Source of the DNA: Dysidea avara
Taxonomy: Eukaryota; Porifera; Demospongiae; Dictyoceratida; Dysideidae
Direction: 5' to 3'
NCBI RefSeq assembly: GCF_963678975.1
Contig: NC_089273.1
Coordinates: 25,562,356 to 25,626,355 of the forward strand
Length of the DNA: 64,000 nucleotides
Shown piece by piece: positions 24,206 through 35,385 of the stretch. Numbering within the stretch: the stretch's first letter is position 1; each line of letters begins with the position of its first letter. The notes beneath the pieces were generated by a model, which was not told where the DNA came from, did not search any database, and worked only from the letters and a program-made list of their open reading frames with translations. The translations under genes and the position numbers were made by a program.

Positions 24206-24506
24206 CACCACCCCCCACCCTATTACTACCACCCTATTACTACCACCCTATTACTACCACCCTATTACTACCACCTGTGATATTATTACCCGCTCGAGAA
24301 AAGCTGCCCAAAACAGGGCTAATTTCAGGTATCAGAAATGTATACACCCACTCAATGATAGCTAGTAAATAGATGCATACTTGGTGCAAATTTTGTTTGC
24401 ACAGCTGTAGGCACTGGGAAGTTATTACACAATGATTACTTAAAATTGCCATATCTCCTAACGAAGCTTTGTGCGTCGAAGCCGGGTTTTGTCAAATTCA
24501 GTCACA
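24206..24506 (+). mobile_element. TGTGACC-type MITE, right part
   Basis: Continuation of 14318-14753 after the LTR element. It begins with a CTATTACTACCAC tandem tract (about five units, 24228-24280), then is collinear with 56140-56375 and ends TTTTGTCAAATTCAGTCACA. Confidence 0.8.
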
Positions 24507-27330
24507 TTTAATGAAAATATTGAACCACATGAATTGAAAAAGTGTCACTGTTATACACGCCACTTACAATCACATATACGCATAGGTGTGTGCAAACAGT
24601 ATAATAACTATATAGTATATGCTTTGGTCTACTCATGTAAGTCTTTGATACACATCACACTTAGTGTAGTATAAAGATAAGCCTTGCTTCATATACGCAC
24701 ATGGAAGTAACCTACCTAAATCATTCCTCAGCCAATACATGTTCACAGAAACCATAATCCATGATGTATACATGTATCTGTCCATGCCTACATCATTGCA
24801 CATGTCTCTTATCCATGAACAAGTTTGAAAAAGTAGGTAAATTTTATGTGCCCACGTGCCCTATTTTTGCAGGCCTGGTCACGTTTAGTAGTAGAGTGGC
24901 AAAGCAACAAAATTAAGTTTGATGAAATCATTCACTTTGTGATAAAGCAACAAATTTGCAGTGGAAGTTGAGGTATACTAAATTATTTGAGATACGGTGC
25001 CATGGCAAAATCATTGCCTTAGGTTATGTTTGGAAACTTTTAAACTAGGTTATAAACCCATGTCTAGCTGATCAGAAACCATACAAATTGATTCAAAATC
25101 TTTGTTTCAGCTTAAATAGCATGAATGAATTTCAAATTTACAACTGCAATCAGAAAATCTTTCAAAGTGCAGTAAAATAAATGTTCTTAAACACGTCTAA
25201 TGGAGTCAAAGTTTCAGTATCAGCACTTTTATGGCTTCTGTAATGTATTTTTTTCTATTTGGTTTTATTTGTCTGGTTCTGTAAGTGTTTGTAATATCAA
25301 TTGCATTGTATCTAATATGAAATAGTAAACATTGAATCAAAAAGTGAACGATTTTTCGCTTAGCCACTCTACTAATTACATATTAGTGATAATAAATTAT
25401 GTGTGTATGCATTTAGCTACATTAGCTACTTCCTTGGAAACCTTATTATTGTGTTACCAAGTACACATCATGTTCAAGGCCATGGATGTGTAGTGCTTGT
25501 GGCTTTGTTGATGTAGGAGGTAATAAAGTTAACAAATTATATTGTAGGTGTAAAATATGTAAGCAGCTGTTAAGAAGACAACGGGTATGTAATGGTTGTA
25601 ACGCTGTAGGGAGTGCATTGCCTGATATGTACGCACGGTGCCCTCAGGCGCACAGCGCCCGAGGGCGAGTGCGTACATATCAGGTAATGCACGACTTACA
25701 GTGTTGCAACTAATATGTTACACTTCAAAGTAGCTTTTTAAGCCTTTGAAGGTGCTTTTTAAAGTACTTCTAACCCTTTCAAGTTACTTTTACAGTAGTT
25801 TTAAGCTGCTAAATTCACTGTTAAGTTAAATTCCTTTGATGTGGTTGAGGGTGCCTTCAATATGGTCTGGCATTTGTCCAGGATCCTCTGTGGTGGTTGA
25901 ATATATCATTGTGGTTACTATATAAAAGCTTCATATTAGCTCTTACTATAACACTAGTACTTACTATGTAAGGTTTTCAAAATGTATAAGAAACCTTATC
26001 ACCACGAGACAGTTTTGATTGTGGGATTCGGTTGGTCTCAATTGAGAGCCACAGGAGGCTCAATTGTAGGCCACAGGAGATCACTGAAGCCCACAATGTA
26101 AAGTGGATCTTGCTTATATAGGTTTCATATACATTTTACTACAGTATTCAATAGTAAGAAGCATTAAAGCTGTACAGTTTGTGGAATGCAGTAATGAGTT
26201 GTCAGCACACTTTGCAGTGCGACATCTAGATGTTGCACTACTAAGTGTGCCACATCACATTTGTAGCATAAAGAATTCCTTTGATCTGAGGTGTGAAAGT
26301 GTTACATATATGTATAAACTATATACTGTGTCATAAAGTTGCAGTAATGTACATGCTAACTACTCTCCATGAACTATTACAGATGTGCATACTCAAGACA
26401 GGTGGCTGTTAAACATTGTATCACACATGCCAAAATCTTGTACAATTTGGGAACAACATACATTATTTGATTCTTGTAATTATATGTACCTGGGTGTACC
26501 TATATCATGTGTAGCATGTTTACATATAAAGCTTGATTTGGTTCAGATAGTTCTTTTTCTCTTACAGTAGCACATATTGAAACTATCATTATCATAGTGT
26601 AATGAAATCATTGTGCAGTGTATAAAGATGAGAGTCTTTGTATGATTTCCTGAAGATTTTAAAATCATCACATCATAGTTTCTTGGAACAAAAATAATAG
26701 CTATGTAATTGTCCACAGATGTTGAAAAGTGATAACCTTGATCCAAGTGTTGGTGATGATATTCATACACTACATGTAGTACTGATGGTACATCACTTAT
26801 ATAGTGAAACAGTGAAATCTGCTCATTGGCTACTTACAGGTATCTATCACTTGTTTATATCTCAATAGATTATTGTCACTTAAGTGATACAAAACACAGC
26901 AATTACACGTCTGTAACATTGGCAATTCATGAGCATTTAACTGTATAACAAGTTCCATACTAATTATTAGAGCAAGGTGTTTCTACTATTAAACACACTA
27001 TAATATTATTTCTCATGCCACAAGCACCTGTGAAGGTAGAACAAGCATTGAAGGTACAACAACGAGCTGCGGTCTAATTAATAATATAAGTAGGACTTCA
27101 AGGTTCTATGGATGTGTTTTCGAAGTCTAACTATTATGTTAAACCAGTTTTATCAGTATCCTCTATAATTGAGCACTCATCAAAATGCACTGACCAACTA
27201 CCCAATACAATTGATCACCTGATTAGAAATGTGTCACTTTAGCAATGTTGACAATCAACACCTGAAAAGAAACAAGTAGCCTATACAAAAAGGTAGATAA
27301 GATGATACTTTGTGACCCAAATTGAGTAAT
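24507..27330. other. Intergenic, no gene supported; one strong hairpin and half a MITE
   Basis: 24831-24893 ends GCAGGCCTGGTCAC and matches one end of the element at 58021-58271. A 75-aa Cys-rich frame at 25486-25713 overlaps the hairpin at 25613-25692. Other open frames are short and featureless. Confidence 0.5.
25613..25692. repeat. 80-bp perfect-type hairpin
   Basis: Arms of 24 bp (GTGCATTGCCTGATATGTAC plus GCAC and its reverse complement, one mismatch) enclose a second GC-rich stem (GCCCTC-GGCGC facing GCGCCC-GAGGGC). It stands out from the AT-rich surroundings. It could be a small fold-back element or a structured RNA; there is no evidence of transcription. Confidence 0.7.
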
Positions 27331-28900
27331 CCACATAAGCCAGGCGCAATGCATATGTTGTCAAGCAAATTGTCTTAATAGTAAATGAGCAAGGTACGTA
27401 CATGAATGTTCACACTTGTGCATGAGAATAAAACACCTAAGCTTTTTTAGTAAAACCTAATCACTACTGTTGTATAAATACTGCTGGCTTCACTTAAATA
27501 TTGTTTAACTAAAGGATATTGCACTGAAAGACAAATCACAATATGTGGTTATGATTTAAATAGTCTACCCAAAACATAAACACAGTAACTCAATATTGTT
27601 AATTCATATTATAGTGGGATGTGATCTAATGGCAATATTATGTGTAATTGTGCAATTGTGCAATCTTTGTAGAGAATCCAGCAAAATTTTGCATCAGAAC
27701 AGTAATTGGGAACATGATAATGATAGTCATCATAAATTATATCACACCAAATTTAGTTTAGTGCAAATGAATTTGTTTATAAAACATGTACACATACAAG
27801 CTGAAAAAGTCTTTCAAAACTTTGATGAATATCGACTATGAACCTTTAATTCTTACAGTAGTTTCCACAACCTCCATAGTTACAATTTCACCTTGTGGAG
27901 ACTGTTGTGTTAGATCATGATCTTATAATTAGATGCTTTTCCCAAAGGACAATAATACATTCTTTTCTAAGACTGTTCCATCAAATTACAAGATCCAGAA
28001 GTGATTATAAGAGTTGGCCATCAGTCATCATGTCAAGTTTGGGTGTAGACTGTAGTTCTCAACTGCATAGTTACTTTAGTTGACATACCGGTAATGAGAT
28101 TGATTACCAGGTGTGGCCACTGTACACCATAGTATTATTAGGCAAATAGTGTTGTTGGCTGAGTGGCTGATCATCCAAAAAGTTTATCTGATATTTGTGT
28201 GGTAATTGCTGAAAAAATAATAATTATCATATCTGGAGTAGCGCTATATCTTGATCTAAAAATATCCAAAAAATATGTACTCCAGTATCCACTTTACGAA
28301 AACTGTACTGTACACTATGTATGTACATATGTGAAGTGCTAAATGTAGACATGTGTATTGAAGTTGTCTTTTGACAAAGGTTTGAGCACATAATTATAAA
28401 AGTGTTTGATCAGGCTTCATGTGCTCACATGCATACAAGTGTGATGCAATGGAATTGATCAACAACATGTTACCGTGACAGCAAACATAAAAAATGGTAT
28501 CAATTTCTTAACATTAGCTAGGGAATTACCACCAATATTCACAGAGGTTTATGGTGAATATAGCGTGGTAACCAAGAGACAATCTATCCAAAAATCTACA
28601 GCAGGATTCCATTATGTAGTCTAAAATGTAGAAGTATTGTTCTTTATCAAAACAACTATTGATTGTAGCTATTGCAATTCTTAGTACAGCCTATACTCCT
28701 AATAACAGGTACAATTAATGTGCGATTGAAGCGCACACTTGTATGCTAGCACTTAAAACACATAGCTACATTTGTAAAGATTCACGTACAATTATATTAA
28801 TATGTACATTATGTCACTTCAAGACTACACATACCTGTATGTATGGATAACATTGGGTTTATGGGTGGGTGCATGGGTGAGCATTGAAACATTTAATCAG
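27330..28900. repeat. Diverged segmental duplication, block A1 (partner 40200-41880)
   Basis: Collinear islands with block B in the same orientation: TATAAATACTGCTGGCTTCAC (27475 and 40250), GGCAATATTATGT, TTGTGGAGACTGTT, ACTCCAGTATCCACTTTA and TGCTAGCACTTAAAA. No coding is recognised in either copy. A piece of A1 (27360-27530) also lies inverted at 55540-55770. Confidence 0.7.
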
Positions 28901-29110
28901 TACTAATAGCACCATACCATCAGCACAGACTATGGGAATCCCTATAGCTACACCAATGGTAGTAGCTTAGAACATGCATTCTGTCAATTCTTGTACTATG
29001 GTGACATTATCATACAGTACGATAGTAACTGTATATTAGGGATCCACAAGGTTTGGGATTTCTTGCCCAATAAATATCACCTTAAAACCAGCTAATATTA
29101 ACTTTCTGAC
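28901..29110. other. Unassigned spacer
   Basis: Nothing recognised. Block B has a different ~880 bp at the corresponding place (41880-42730). Confidence 0.4.
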
Positions 29111-29770
29111 AGATTAGCAGTATTGGTTAGGCATAGCCAAGCTCAAAAATGTCTTCAGATCAACGCTAGAACGTTCCGCCAAGTTGCTATGAAATTTTAA
29201 AAAATTCGTATTTAACAGAATTTTCTACTGACTGACTGACTGACTTACTAACTAACTAATGCCTTCAGACAAGCGTAACTCGATAACGGCTAAGGCTACA
29301 GGCCTGATTTCTTCACTGTTCAACGTCGCTTCGACCCGAGACGTGCCTTTTCGCCAACCGCAGCAGCTACAATGCATGTGTCATGGTGCTACCTTTGTCC
29401 TCCTAAAAGATCCTTTGTACCCATTTCCTTACTCCAGTACTACGTGGGTGACGATTTGCGGTACGCGTAATGGCTTCAGTGCGAGCGTTATGGCTTCAGT
29501 GCAAGACTTAAAATTACTCAGGCGTTTCTTGCACTACTCTTTGCTTGAAATGTTATGTAGGTGTTTAACATACCATTAGCCTCGTTGGTAGCTAAAAACA
29601 GAGTGCATTCGCCTTACACTAATCATAGATATCAGAGGCGCGTACAATGTACTTAAGCGCCTCTAAAAATATTTTGGATTAATCGACTGCTGAGGCGCGC
29701 GTTTTGACAAGCTTTTCCACTATTGAACTAAAATGTTAGAATACACGAGTAACACGTGCAATCTATAAGC
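29110..29770 (+). repeat. Probable dispersed repeat with GACT/ACTA tract and a 106-aa frame
   Basis: It contains (GACT)n-(ACTA)n at about 29226-29258, immediately followed by an open frame 29259-29579. The frame has no domain I recognise. The sequence is more CpG-rich than its neighbours. I think it is a repeat family rather than a host gene, but only one copy is in this window. Confidence 0.35.
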
Positions 29771-29873
29771 ACGCGCGTCTAGATCTAGAGTGGAGTGTCA
29801 GGCTGACTCTTGACATTATTAGTCGCGTGAGTGATATATATATATATCGTAGCAAGTATTTGATTATAAAGGC

Positions 29874-30230
29874 TTGAAAAGAAAACACAAAGAAGCAGAC
29901 AGTGATGATGTAGGAAGAGTAGATATTGGAAGAGGCAGTGGAGGTGGTGGCAGAGGAAGAGGAAGAATAGATACTGGCAGAGGAAGACGAGGTGGTGGCA
30001 GAGGCAGGGGAAGTGACAGATTTAGAGGCAAGGGAGGTGGCGCTAGAGGAAGAGGAGCATACAAACCAATTAATGATATGCAGGATGGCTATAGAGGAGG
30101 AGGTAGAGGCTACAGAGGAGGGACTAGAGGGAGAACAGACAGAAGAGAGCATGCTGAAACAATGATGAAATATGATGATGAATTTTATAGAAAAGATCAA
30201 TCATTTGTAATTAATTATTATTGTACTAAG
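29874..30230 (+). CDS. RGG-box protein, candidate exon
   Basis: The open frame encodes a stretch dense in RGG/RG repeats (GRGSGGGGRGRGRIDTGRG, FRGKGGGARGRGAY, YRGGGRGYRGG), then an acidic-aromatic tail (KYDDEFYRKDQSF). RGG boxes bind RNA and are arginine-methylation sites; they occur in fibrillarin, FUS/hnRNP-like and Piwi N-termini, and I cannot choose. The frame has no ATG before the RGG part, so it would need an upstream exon. A possible donor (TTT|GTAATT) lies near 30207; the frame beyond it runs into a repeat (30225-30300) that recurs near 31290-31350. It could also be a processed fragment. Confidence 0.4.
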
Positions 30231-30299
30231 GCCACTCCAAGTCATACCTTAGTTTCTGGTCACTCCCAAGCCTACAAATGGATGCGGGCGGGCGGATGA

Positions 30300-31370
30300 T
30301 CAGGACTTCAGGACTATAGACTCTACTGTGACAATATACTGTATGGTATTATTATTTGCTCAATTTAGCAAATTCATCAGTAGTGTTGATTTTATACTTA
30401 ACCAACAACATAAGTAGTTGTGCTTCGGCAAAAAATGCACTAGGAAAGTTGTTGATGGATCATGGCTAGTTATACACTGATGTATAGCATTTAAGTATAT
30501 ATTTATTTATTTATTTAGAATATACTATAGGAAATGTTTTGCTCATGTAGCTACTTATGCTTTCCAAGTGAAATAAATGTCTCATTAGCTATGTCAGGAA
30601 AGTATTACTATGACTTATAGCTAAGTTGTTCAAATGATCATGATACACAATGAAATTTAACTTCTATTTTCACATCAGAAATTCTTCATTCAAATGTAAA
30701 GTCTTAGCCCACTAGCTATGTGTTTCCAGCCTTCTATTCAGTAACCTTGAGAAAGGTAACTGTCAAAGTTTTGAGTCATTGAGTGCTCCATGCAGACTAC
30801 TGTTTTTTAGTGATCATCTGGGAATGTTTAAACTATAAGGGTTTCTGCTTGCCAATCTAATTTTAGTTATGGAAAAGTTTAAGTTTAAGCTCACCGAATG
30901 TTGCCGGCTTTCCATACCCCTGTAGTGTTCAGTGATAAGGAATTAGACTAATCATTAGAGGACTACATTTGAATTATAAAGTTAAAGCTATGGCCCATCT
31001 GCATGGACTAGTAGTTAATGCTACTGAAATTACTTTGGTTACAGAAGCTTTAGTAACAGTTATAATCTGAACAGCTATATAATCAAGGACAAAACTAGCT
31101 ATAGTTAGAAACATTTTATTAGTGTGGCATATATACCTAATATATACCTAATATTAGAGTTAAGAGTAGTGTGACTGCTCTATTGGAATCCCTGAATGCT
31201 CTATTAGAGTATATCGATCTTTTGCAGTAAAAAATAAGTGTCTTGCTGGGTCACGTGCACTTAAGCACCTGTAATATTAATAATAGTCCTCATAAACTAG
31301 GGTTTCAGGTTTACCATGCGGGCGGGTGACCAGAAACTAAGGTTTGACTTGGTGTGGCCTAAATAACTTT
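30300..31370. other. Intergenic, repeats only
   Basis: A TTTA-repeat tract at 30505-30520, the dispersed word on the minus strand at 31171-31220 (GCTCTATTAGAGTATATCGATC), and a GGGCGGGTGACCAGAAACTA repeat near 31320 shared with 30240-30295 in inverted orientation. No gene seen. Confidence 0.45.
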
Positions 31371-31671
31371 TGCTGAGTTCACATGCTTTTGTCCTTTTAA
31401 CACTTATCAGATAAAATATGCATAATGACTGATATATATGATTGAAGCCAAACTATAGCTATTATAAATGTCACTATCAACACTTTCTTATAGCTTTAAT
31501 TACTTAAAGCCTCCATTTGCTGAGTTCACATGCTTTTGCCCTTTTAACACTTATCAAAGAAAATATGCATAATGACTGATATATATGATTGAAGCCAAAC
31601 TATAGCTATTATAATTGCATATAATGTCACTATCAACACTTTCTTATAGCTTTAATTACTTAAGCCTCCAC
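31371..31671 (+). repeat. 147-bp tandem duplication
   Basis: Two head-to-tail copies starting TGCTGAGTTCACATGC at 31371 and 31518, nearly identical, with a short insertion (TTGCATATAA) in the second. No coding. Confidence 0.85.
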
Positions 31672-32001
31672 TATAAAACTACTGCATGCATGTGGTTATT
31701 TTATGCTGCATTTCACTGCTACTATAATATCACAACACATGCACGTGCATGTTCTGACTTGATGATCTCTACATATGTAATATGCACAGCATCGCAGGGT
31801 AACATTCCATAATCTGTATGCCTGTATAGCTCGATCCCCCTGCAGAGATAAAATTTATGTTACAAAAAAGTTTTCAAACAAATATGTTAAGAAAATTAGA
31901 AATTTTAAACTGGAGTAAGGAGCATATAGTACATAAATAAGTGCATGGTGCAGGCATGATATTAAATTTCAGTAAAACAATATAACAAGTGTTATATCCC
32001 T

Positions 32002-32311
32002 CAGGGGCGTACCGAGGGGGTTTCCAGGGGTTTCAGGAAACCCCTTCGAATTTTACACACTACTTGAAACAGTAAGAAATTGAAACTTCAGGTTTCCAGA
32101 ATCTGGAATCTATCATGGAACAGGACACATTGCAAACTTTTATCTTAGTTAAATAATAGTTTCTCACACGATAACAACACTTATAGCTTATGATTTTGGT
32201 GAAAAGATCGAGATACTCTAATAAAGCAGTCAGGCAATATAAACTACTCTAATATAACAGTCACTTGGCTGTAGTGGAAACCCCTTTTCAAAATTCCTGC
32301 GTACGCCCCTG
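32002..32311. mobile_element. CAGGGGCGTACC-type MITE (310 bp)
   Basis: The ends CAGGGGCGTACCGAGG and GCGTACGCCCCTG are inverted, flanked by a 5-bp direct repeat TCCCT (31997-32001, 32312-32316). It contains the dispersed word at 32205 and a second partial unit. The CAGGG ends recall hAT elements; the 5-bp duplication is shorter than the usual 8 of hAT. Confidence 0.8.
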
Positions 32312-32372
32312 TCCCTATACTCTGCAATTTCAAATTATAGCTAATTATGGTTTTTTTTTTAAAGTAAACAAA

Positions 32373-32672
32373 CAAGTAGAAGCAAAAATTTGTAATTTTA
32401 CATTCGATTAGGGATCTACATTCGATTAGGGATCATAGTAATAAAAAGTAAAGAAACAAGGTGGTTGCCTATATATGCCTGCAAATGTACTAGTGGACAT
32501 TTAATCCCTAATTCAGTCTATAGCTGTACAACAGAGGTTCTGAAGACTGAATTACGGATTAAATGTCCACTAGTACATTTGCAGGCATATATAGGCAACC
32601 ACCTTGTTTCTTTACTTTTTATTACTATGATCCCTAATCGAATGTAAAATTACAAATTTTTGCTTCTACTTG
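32373..32672. repeat. 300-bp near-perfect palindrome
   Basis: CAAGTAGAAGCAAAAATTTG at the left is exactly complementary to the right end. Arms of about 135 bp continue through GTTGCCTATATATGCCTGC and GTACTAGTGGACATTTAATC to a short centre near 32530. The left arm has an extra 17-bp duplication (ACATTCGATTAGGGATC twice). Near identity of arms implies recent formation or maintenance. A 60-aa frame inside is a by-product. Confidence 0.9.
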
Positions 32673-32735
32673 TACATTAACTACCGTATACTGTATGTAT
32701 GCATGGCTGTACATACTAGCATAGGCGGTGGAGAC

Positions 32736-32955
32736 GGGGGGGGGGGGGGGGGGGGGGGGCACTTTTATGGGACACTGTTTGCAAGAAAAGATCGAGATAC
32801 TCGAATAGAACAGTCAGGATCTGGATACTCTAATAGAGCAGTCACAGTATTCAGAGAAGCAGTGTAGCAAGTTACTTAGCTACGTATGTGTAGTTATAAA
32901 TAAGGAGATGGAGATATAATTGGTGGAGAGCAGCTATTGTCAGCAGGCCGTGACC

Positions 32956-32990
<35 letters not shown>

Positions 32991-32992
32991 TT
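32736..32992. repeat. Poly-G tract, paired dispersed words and (TTA)n microsatellite
   Basis: 24 G at 32736-32759; the dispersed word twice at 32787-32845 (GATCGAGATACTCGAATAG and GATACTCTAATAGAGCAGTC); (TTA)n at 32956-32992; then CTGGCCTGCCCCCCCTCTTTG and TGCCCCTGCATAC. This looks like a CAGGGG-type MITE whose ends are CATAGGCGGTGGAGACGGGG and TCTGCCCCTG, about 32718-33043. Confidence 0.6.
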
Positions 32993-33126
32993 TGGTTTTC
33001 AACTTACAGCTGGCCTGCCCCCCCTCTTTGGTCTGCCCCTGCATACTAGGACTCTGAGTATATAGCTACATAGCTTGTACATGTGTATGTACATTCATAT
33101 CTACTTAGAGAGCCACATTCTCTGAG

Positions 33127-33204
33127 TCACTTTAATACAATGGCACACATCTCATCATTCTGCTCATCATCCAACTCTATTTCATTTTCTTCATATTGTG
33201 CCAA
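33127..33204 (-). CDS. Candidate terminal exon, unknown protein
   Basis: On the minus strand an acceptor-like AATTAGGTAG is followed by 25 codons rich in acidic residues (QYEENEIELDDEQNDEMCA) and a stop. Codons look natural, but the piece is short and no family is recognised. No upstream exon was found between 33205 and 33500. Confidence 0.22.
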   Translation of the reverse strand: MAQYEENEIELDDEQNDEMCAIVLK

Positions 33205-33389
33205 CTACCTAATTTTAATTGTCATGAACCATTGTAAGTAAACACGTATATAAATATTAAAGGGCTATAGACTATATGCCTTTGGAGGCACTGTAAGTTT
33301 CTCTTATATGCAAGCGGGTTTTGTTAAGCGTAATAGGTCTACCAACACCAATTCAAAATTTAAAATACGTAATATTTACATAGCTAGCT

Positions 33390-33960
33390 AATGCGTACAC
33401 AGTGCGCCTCGCGTGTGACAAGTGCCGAACCACGCACCATGTTAGCACCACCCAGCCACGTAGCTACGCAGCACTTTTGCGCGCAATATACCGCGTGATC
33501 TTGCTTTACCATGTCAGATAACTTGAAATAAAGAGAATGTAGCTATCATTTAAAGTTTAGTTAAATAGCAAAAAAAGTGATTCAGTCAAATGAATTGATC
33601 CTACCCCTTTTGCCATATAGTAGGGAATATAATTATAATCTATACCTTTGCACACGCAAGGTCAATAGCTGCAGACTCTTGGCCAAAGCGGCCGGAACTA
33701 GGTCTAGGATGACCTAGAGCCTCTCCAACAGGTAATCTGATTTGTCACGTGATCTGATCTACCATGCACGTAATCCGTAGTATGCCACGCCTGGCTGACG
33801 CCTCTAAAAACAGATTTGTGCACCCACGTGTGATATAGTCACGCGTGGATTCATAGCTTTTTCATACCCACGCGTAGCATATTATGCTTTGGCCCCGGCG
33901 GAACAATGTGTGGCACCACGCAATGCAGTTATAAGTATGACTTGACTTATTAATTGCGGC
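33390..33960. promoter_or_regulatory. CpG- and CACG-rich non-coding stretch
   Basis: It is locally richer in CG than the flanks: GCGCGCAATATACCGCGTG, CACGTGTGATATAGTCACGCG and CCCACGCGTAGC. Several CACGTG/CACGCG words are present. It could be a promoter or enhancer, but no adjacent first exon could be supported on either strand. Confidence 0.25.
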
Positions 33961-34959
33961 AATCTATCTCACCTACCCACTAGTTAGCTATATCTCAAGT
34001 AGGAAAGGAATGCATAGCTATGTACTGATATAACTACAACAATAGAAATAACTAATAATGACCTTTTCTTTTCAACACCTATACTTTTACAACTGTGCAC
34101 ATGAGCCGGCCATGTCCTGGGGGGTTTATTATTCCGGTATTGTAACGTACATCAACTGCATTTCAACACATAATTAGTATAATAATATACATCAACACAA
34201 CTAGTACTCTCTACAAATATGACTGACACGATACTCGTTTAATTGTTAAGTCAGGCAGTATACTCCTTATCAGAATAAAATTCTGTTGCTTACAATGAGA
34301 ATTACACTGATACAATATTTCAATAAAGTCACAATACAATGTGAAAACGCTATGAAGAACAATGTATGACAGTGATTAGCGATCTTTTAAATACGTAGGC
34401 ACTGTATCTAAGAAAAGAATGGCCAGTCACCCGAGACTGACACAATATAGTCTATAAAATGCAAAGCTTCAAAATAGTTGACAAAGCAAAAAGCAAAGAA
34501 CCACACTACTATACTCAATCTTATAAGGTACGTATATTCTAACTGTTACACAGACATGCATGCATACAGAAAAGACTATGGGTGTCCAATCACTTTGGCT
34601 TTAGCAAGCATGGTGACAAATTATACAGATCTAGCTACAGATGAATGTTTTTTTTTCTTGATAGAAATACACATTGATGTACTACCCATGAATAATTTGT
34701 CGTTAGTACTAGAAGTATAAGAAATTAAATACCAATTAATGATTATGTTTAACATTAGATTGAAGCACTACACAAATTCATACGATAGTTTCTCATGATG
34801 GCTTCATACTTGTAATGACTGATCATGATGTAACTGATAAGGTAACATATTCAGGGGCAGATCTAGAAATTTTCAGAGGGAGTTCTGTTCTGGTTCTCTG
34901 GAATTGCAACTTATTTGAATAATATGGTTCAGCGGCATCAACTCTACCTGATTAAATGG

Positions 34960-35086
34960 TTACAGACCCAAGGTATATTCAGTATCCTTGGAGAATGACT
35001 GTCGAGATTTCAGTTTAGATGGTGTCTTTGTGATCACATCGGTGAACTCATCCAGGAGACTGGAGGCATACAAGTCCTCGTAGTTT
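34960..35086 (-). CDS. Candidate terminal exon, unknown protein (copy a)
   Basis: Minus-strand reading after an acceptor-like CATAAGTAG gives 41 codons and a TAA: NYEDLYASSLLDEFTDVI then TKTPSKLKSRQSFSKD. A related coding-like segment lies on the opposite strand at 35271-35385, sharing SSLLD...D.I..TP and SFxKD. Similarity at protein level between two inverted copies argues for a former exon. The family is not recognised. Confidence 0.35.
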
Positions 35087-35270
35087 CTACTTATGGAAAT
35101 AAAATATCAAAAGTTAGTTTATATGCAAATAAACTTGTTTATATTATATTATATTGGTACAGAGAGTAAATTGAAGACAAAAGAGGAACTCTAGATCTGT
35201 AAAGACAGTTAGAATTCTGGTAGACTCTGACAATGGTATTGTCAATAGTCAGGTAACTAAGAACTATTAT

Positions 35271-35385
35271 TGAAGACATGGATAGTAGTCTCCTGGATGT
35301 GTCTGCAGATATCATCGGTGAGACCCCCAAGGCCTATGTCCCCGAAGTCATTTGCCAAGGACGTTGTTGAATGCCTGACAATAGT
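35271..35385 (+). pseudogene. Inverted, diverged copy of the exon at 34960-35086 (copy b)
   Basis: The plus strand reads DMDSSLLDVSADIIGETP, then a frame change, then SPKSFAKD. It shares AGTCTCCTGGATG with copy a (inverted). It sits in the same ~580-bp insert. The frame change marks it as non-functional. Confidence 0.35.

Noticed and set aside
25486-25713. 75-aa Cys-rich frame (CSACG, CRCKICK, CNGC)
   Set aside because: Cys spacing fits no zinc module I know, and half the frame is the 80-bp hairpin.
29259-29579. 106-aa frame after the GACT tract
   Set aside because: It starts inside simple repeats, has no domain, and the surroundings look like a dispersed repeat; kept only as repeat.
29763-30200. 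145-aa Ser-rich frame on the minus strand
   Set aside because: It is the antisense of the RGG-coding stretch; the serine/threonine bias follows from Gly/Arg codons on the other strand.
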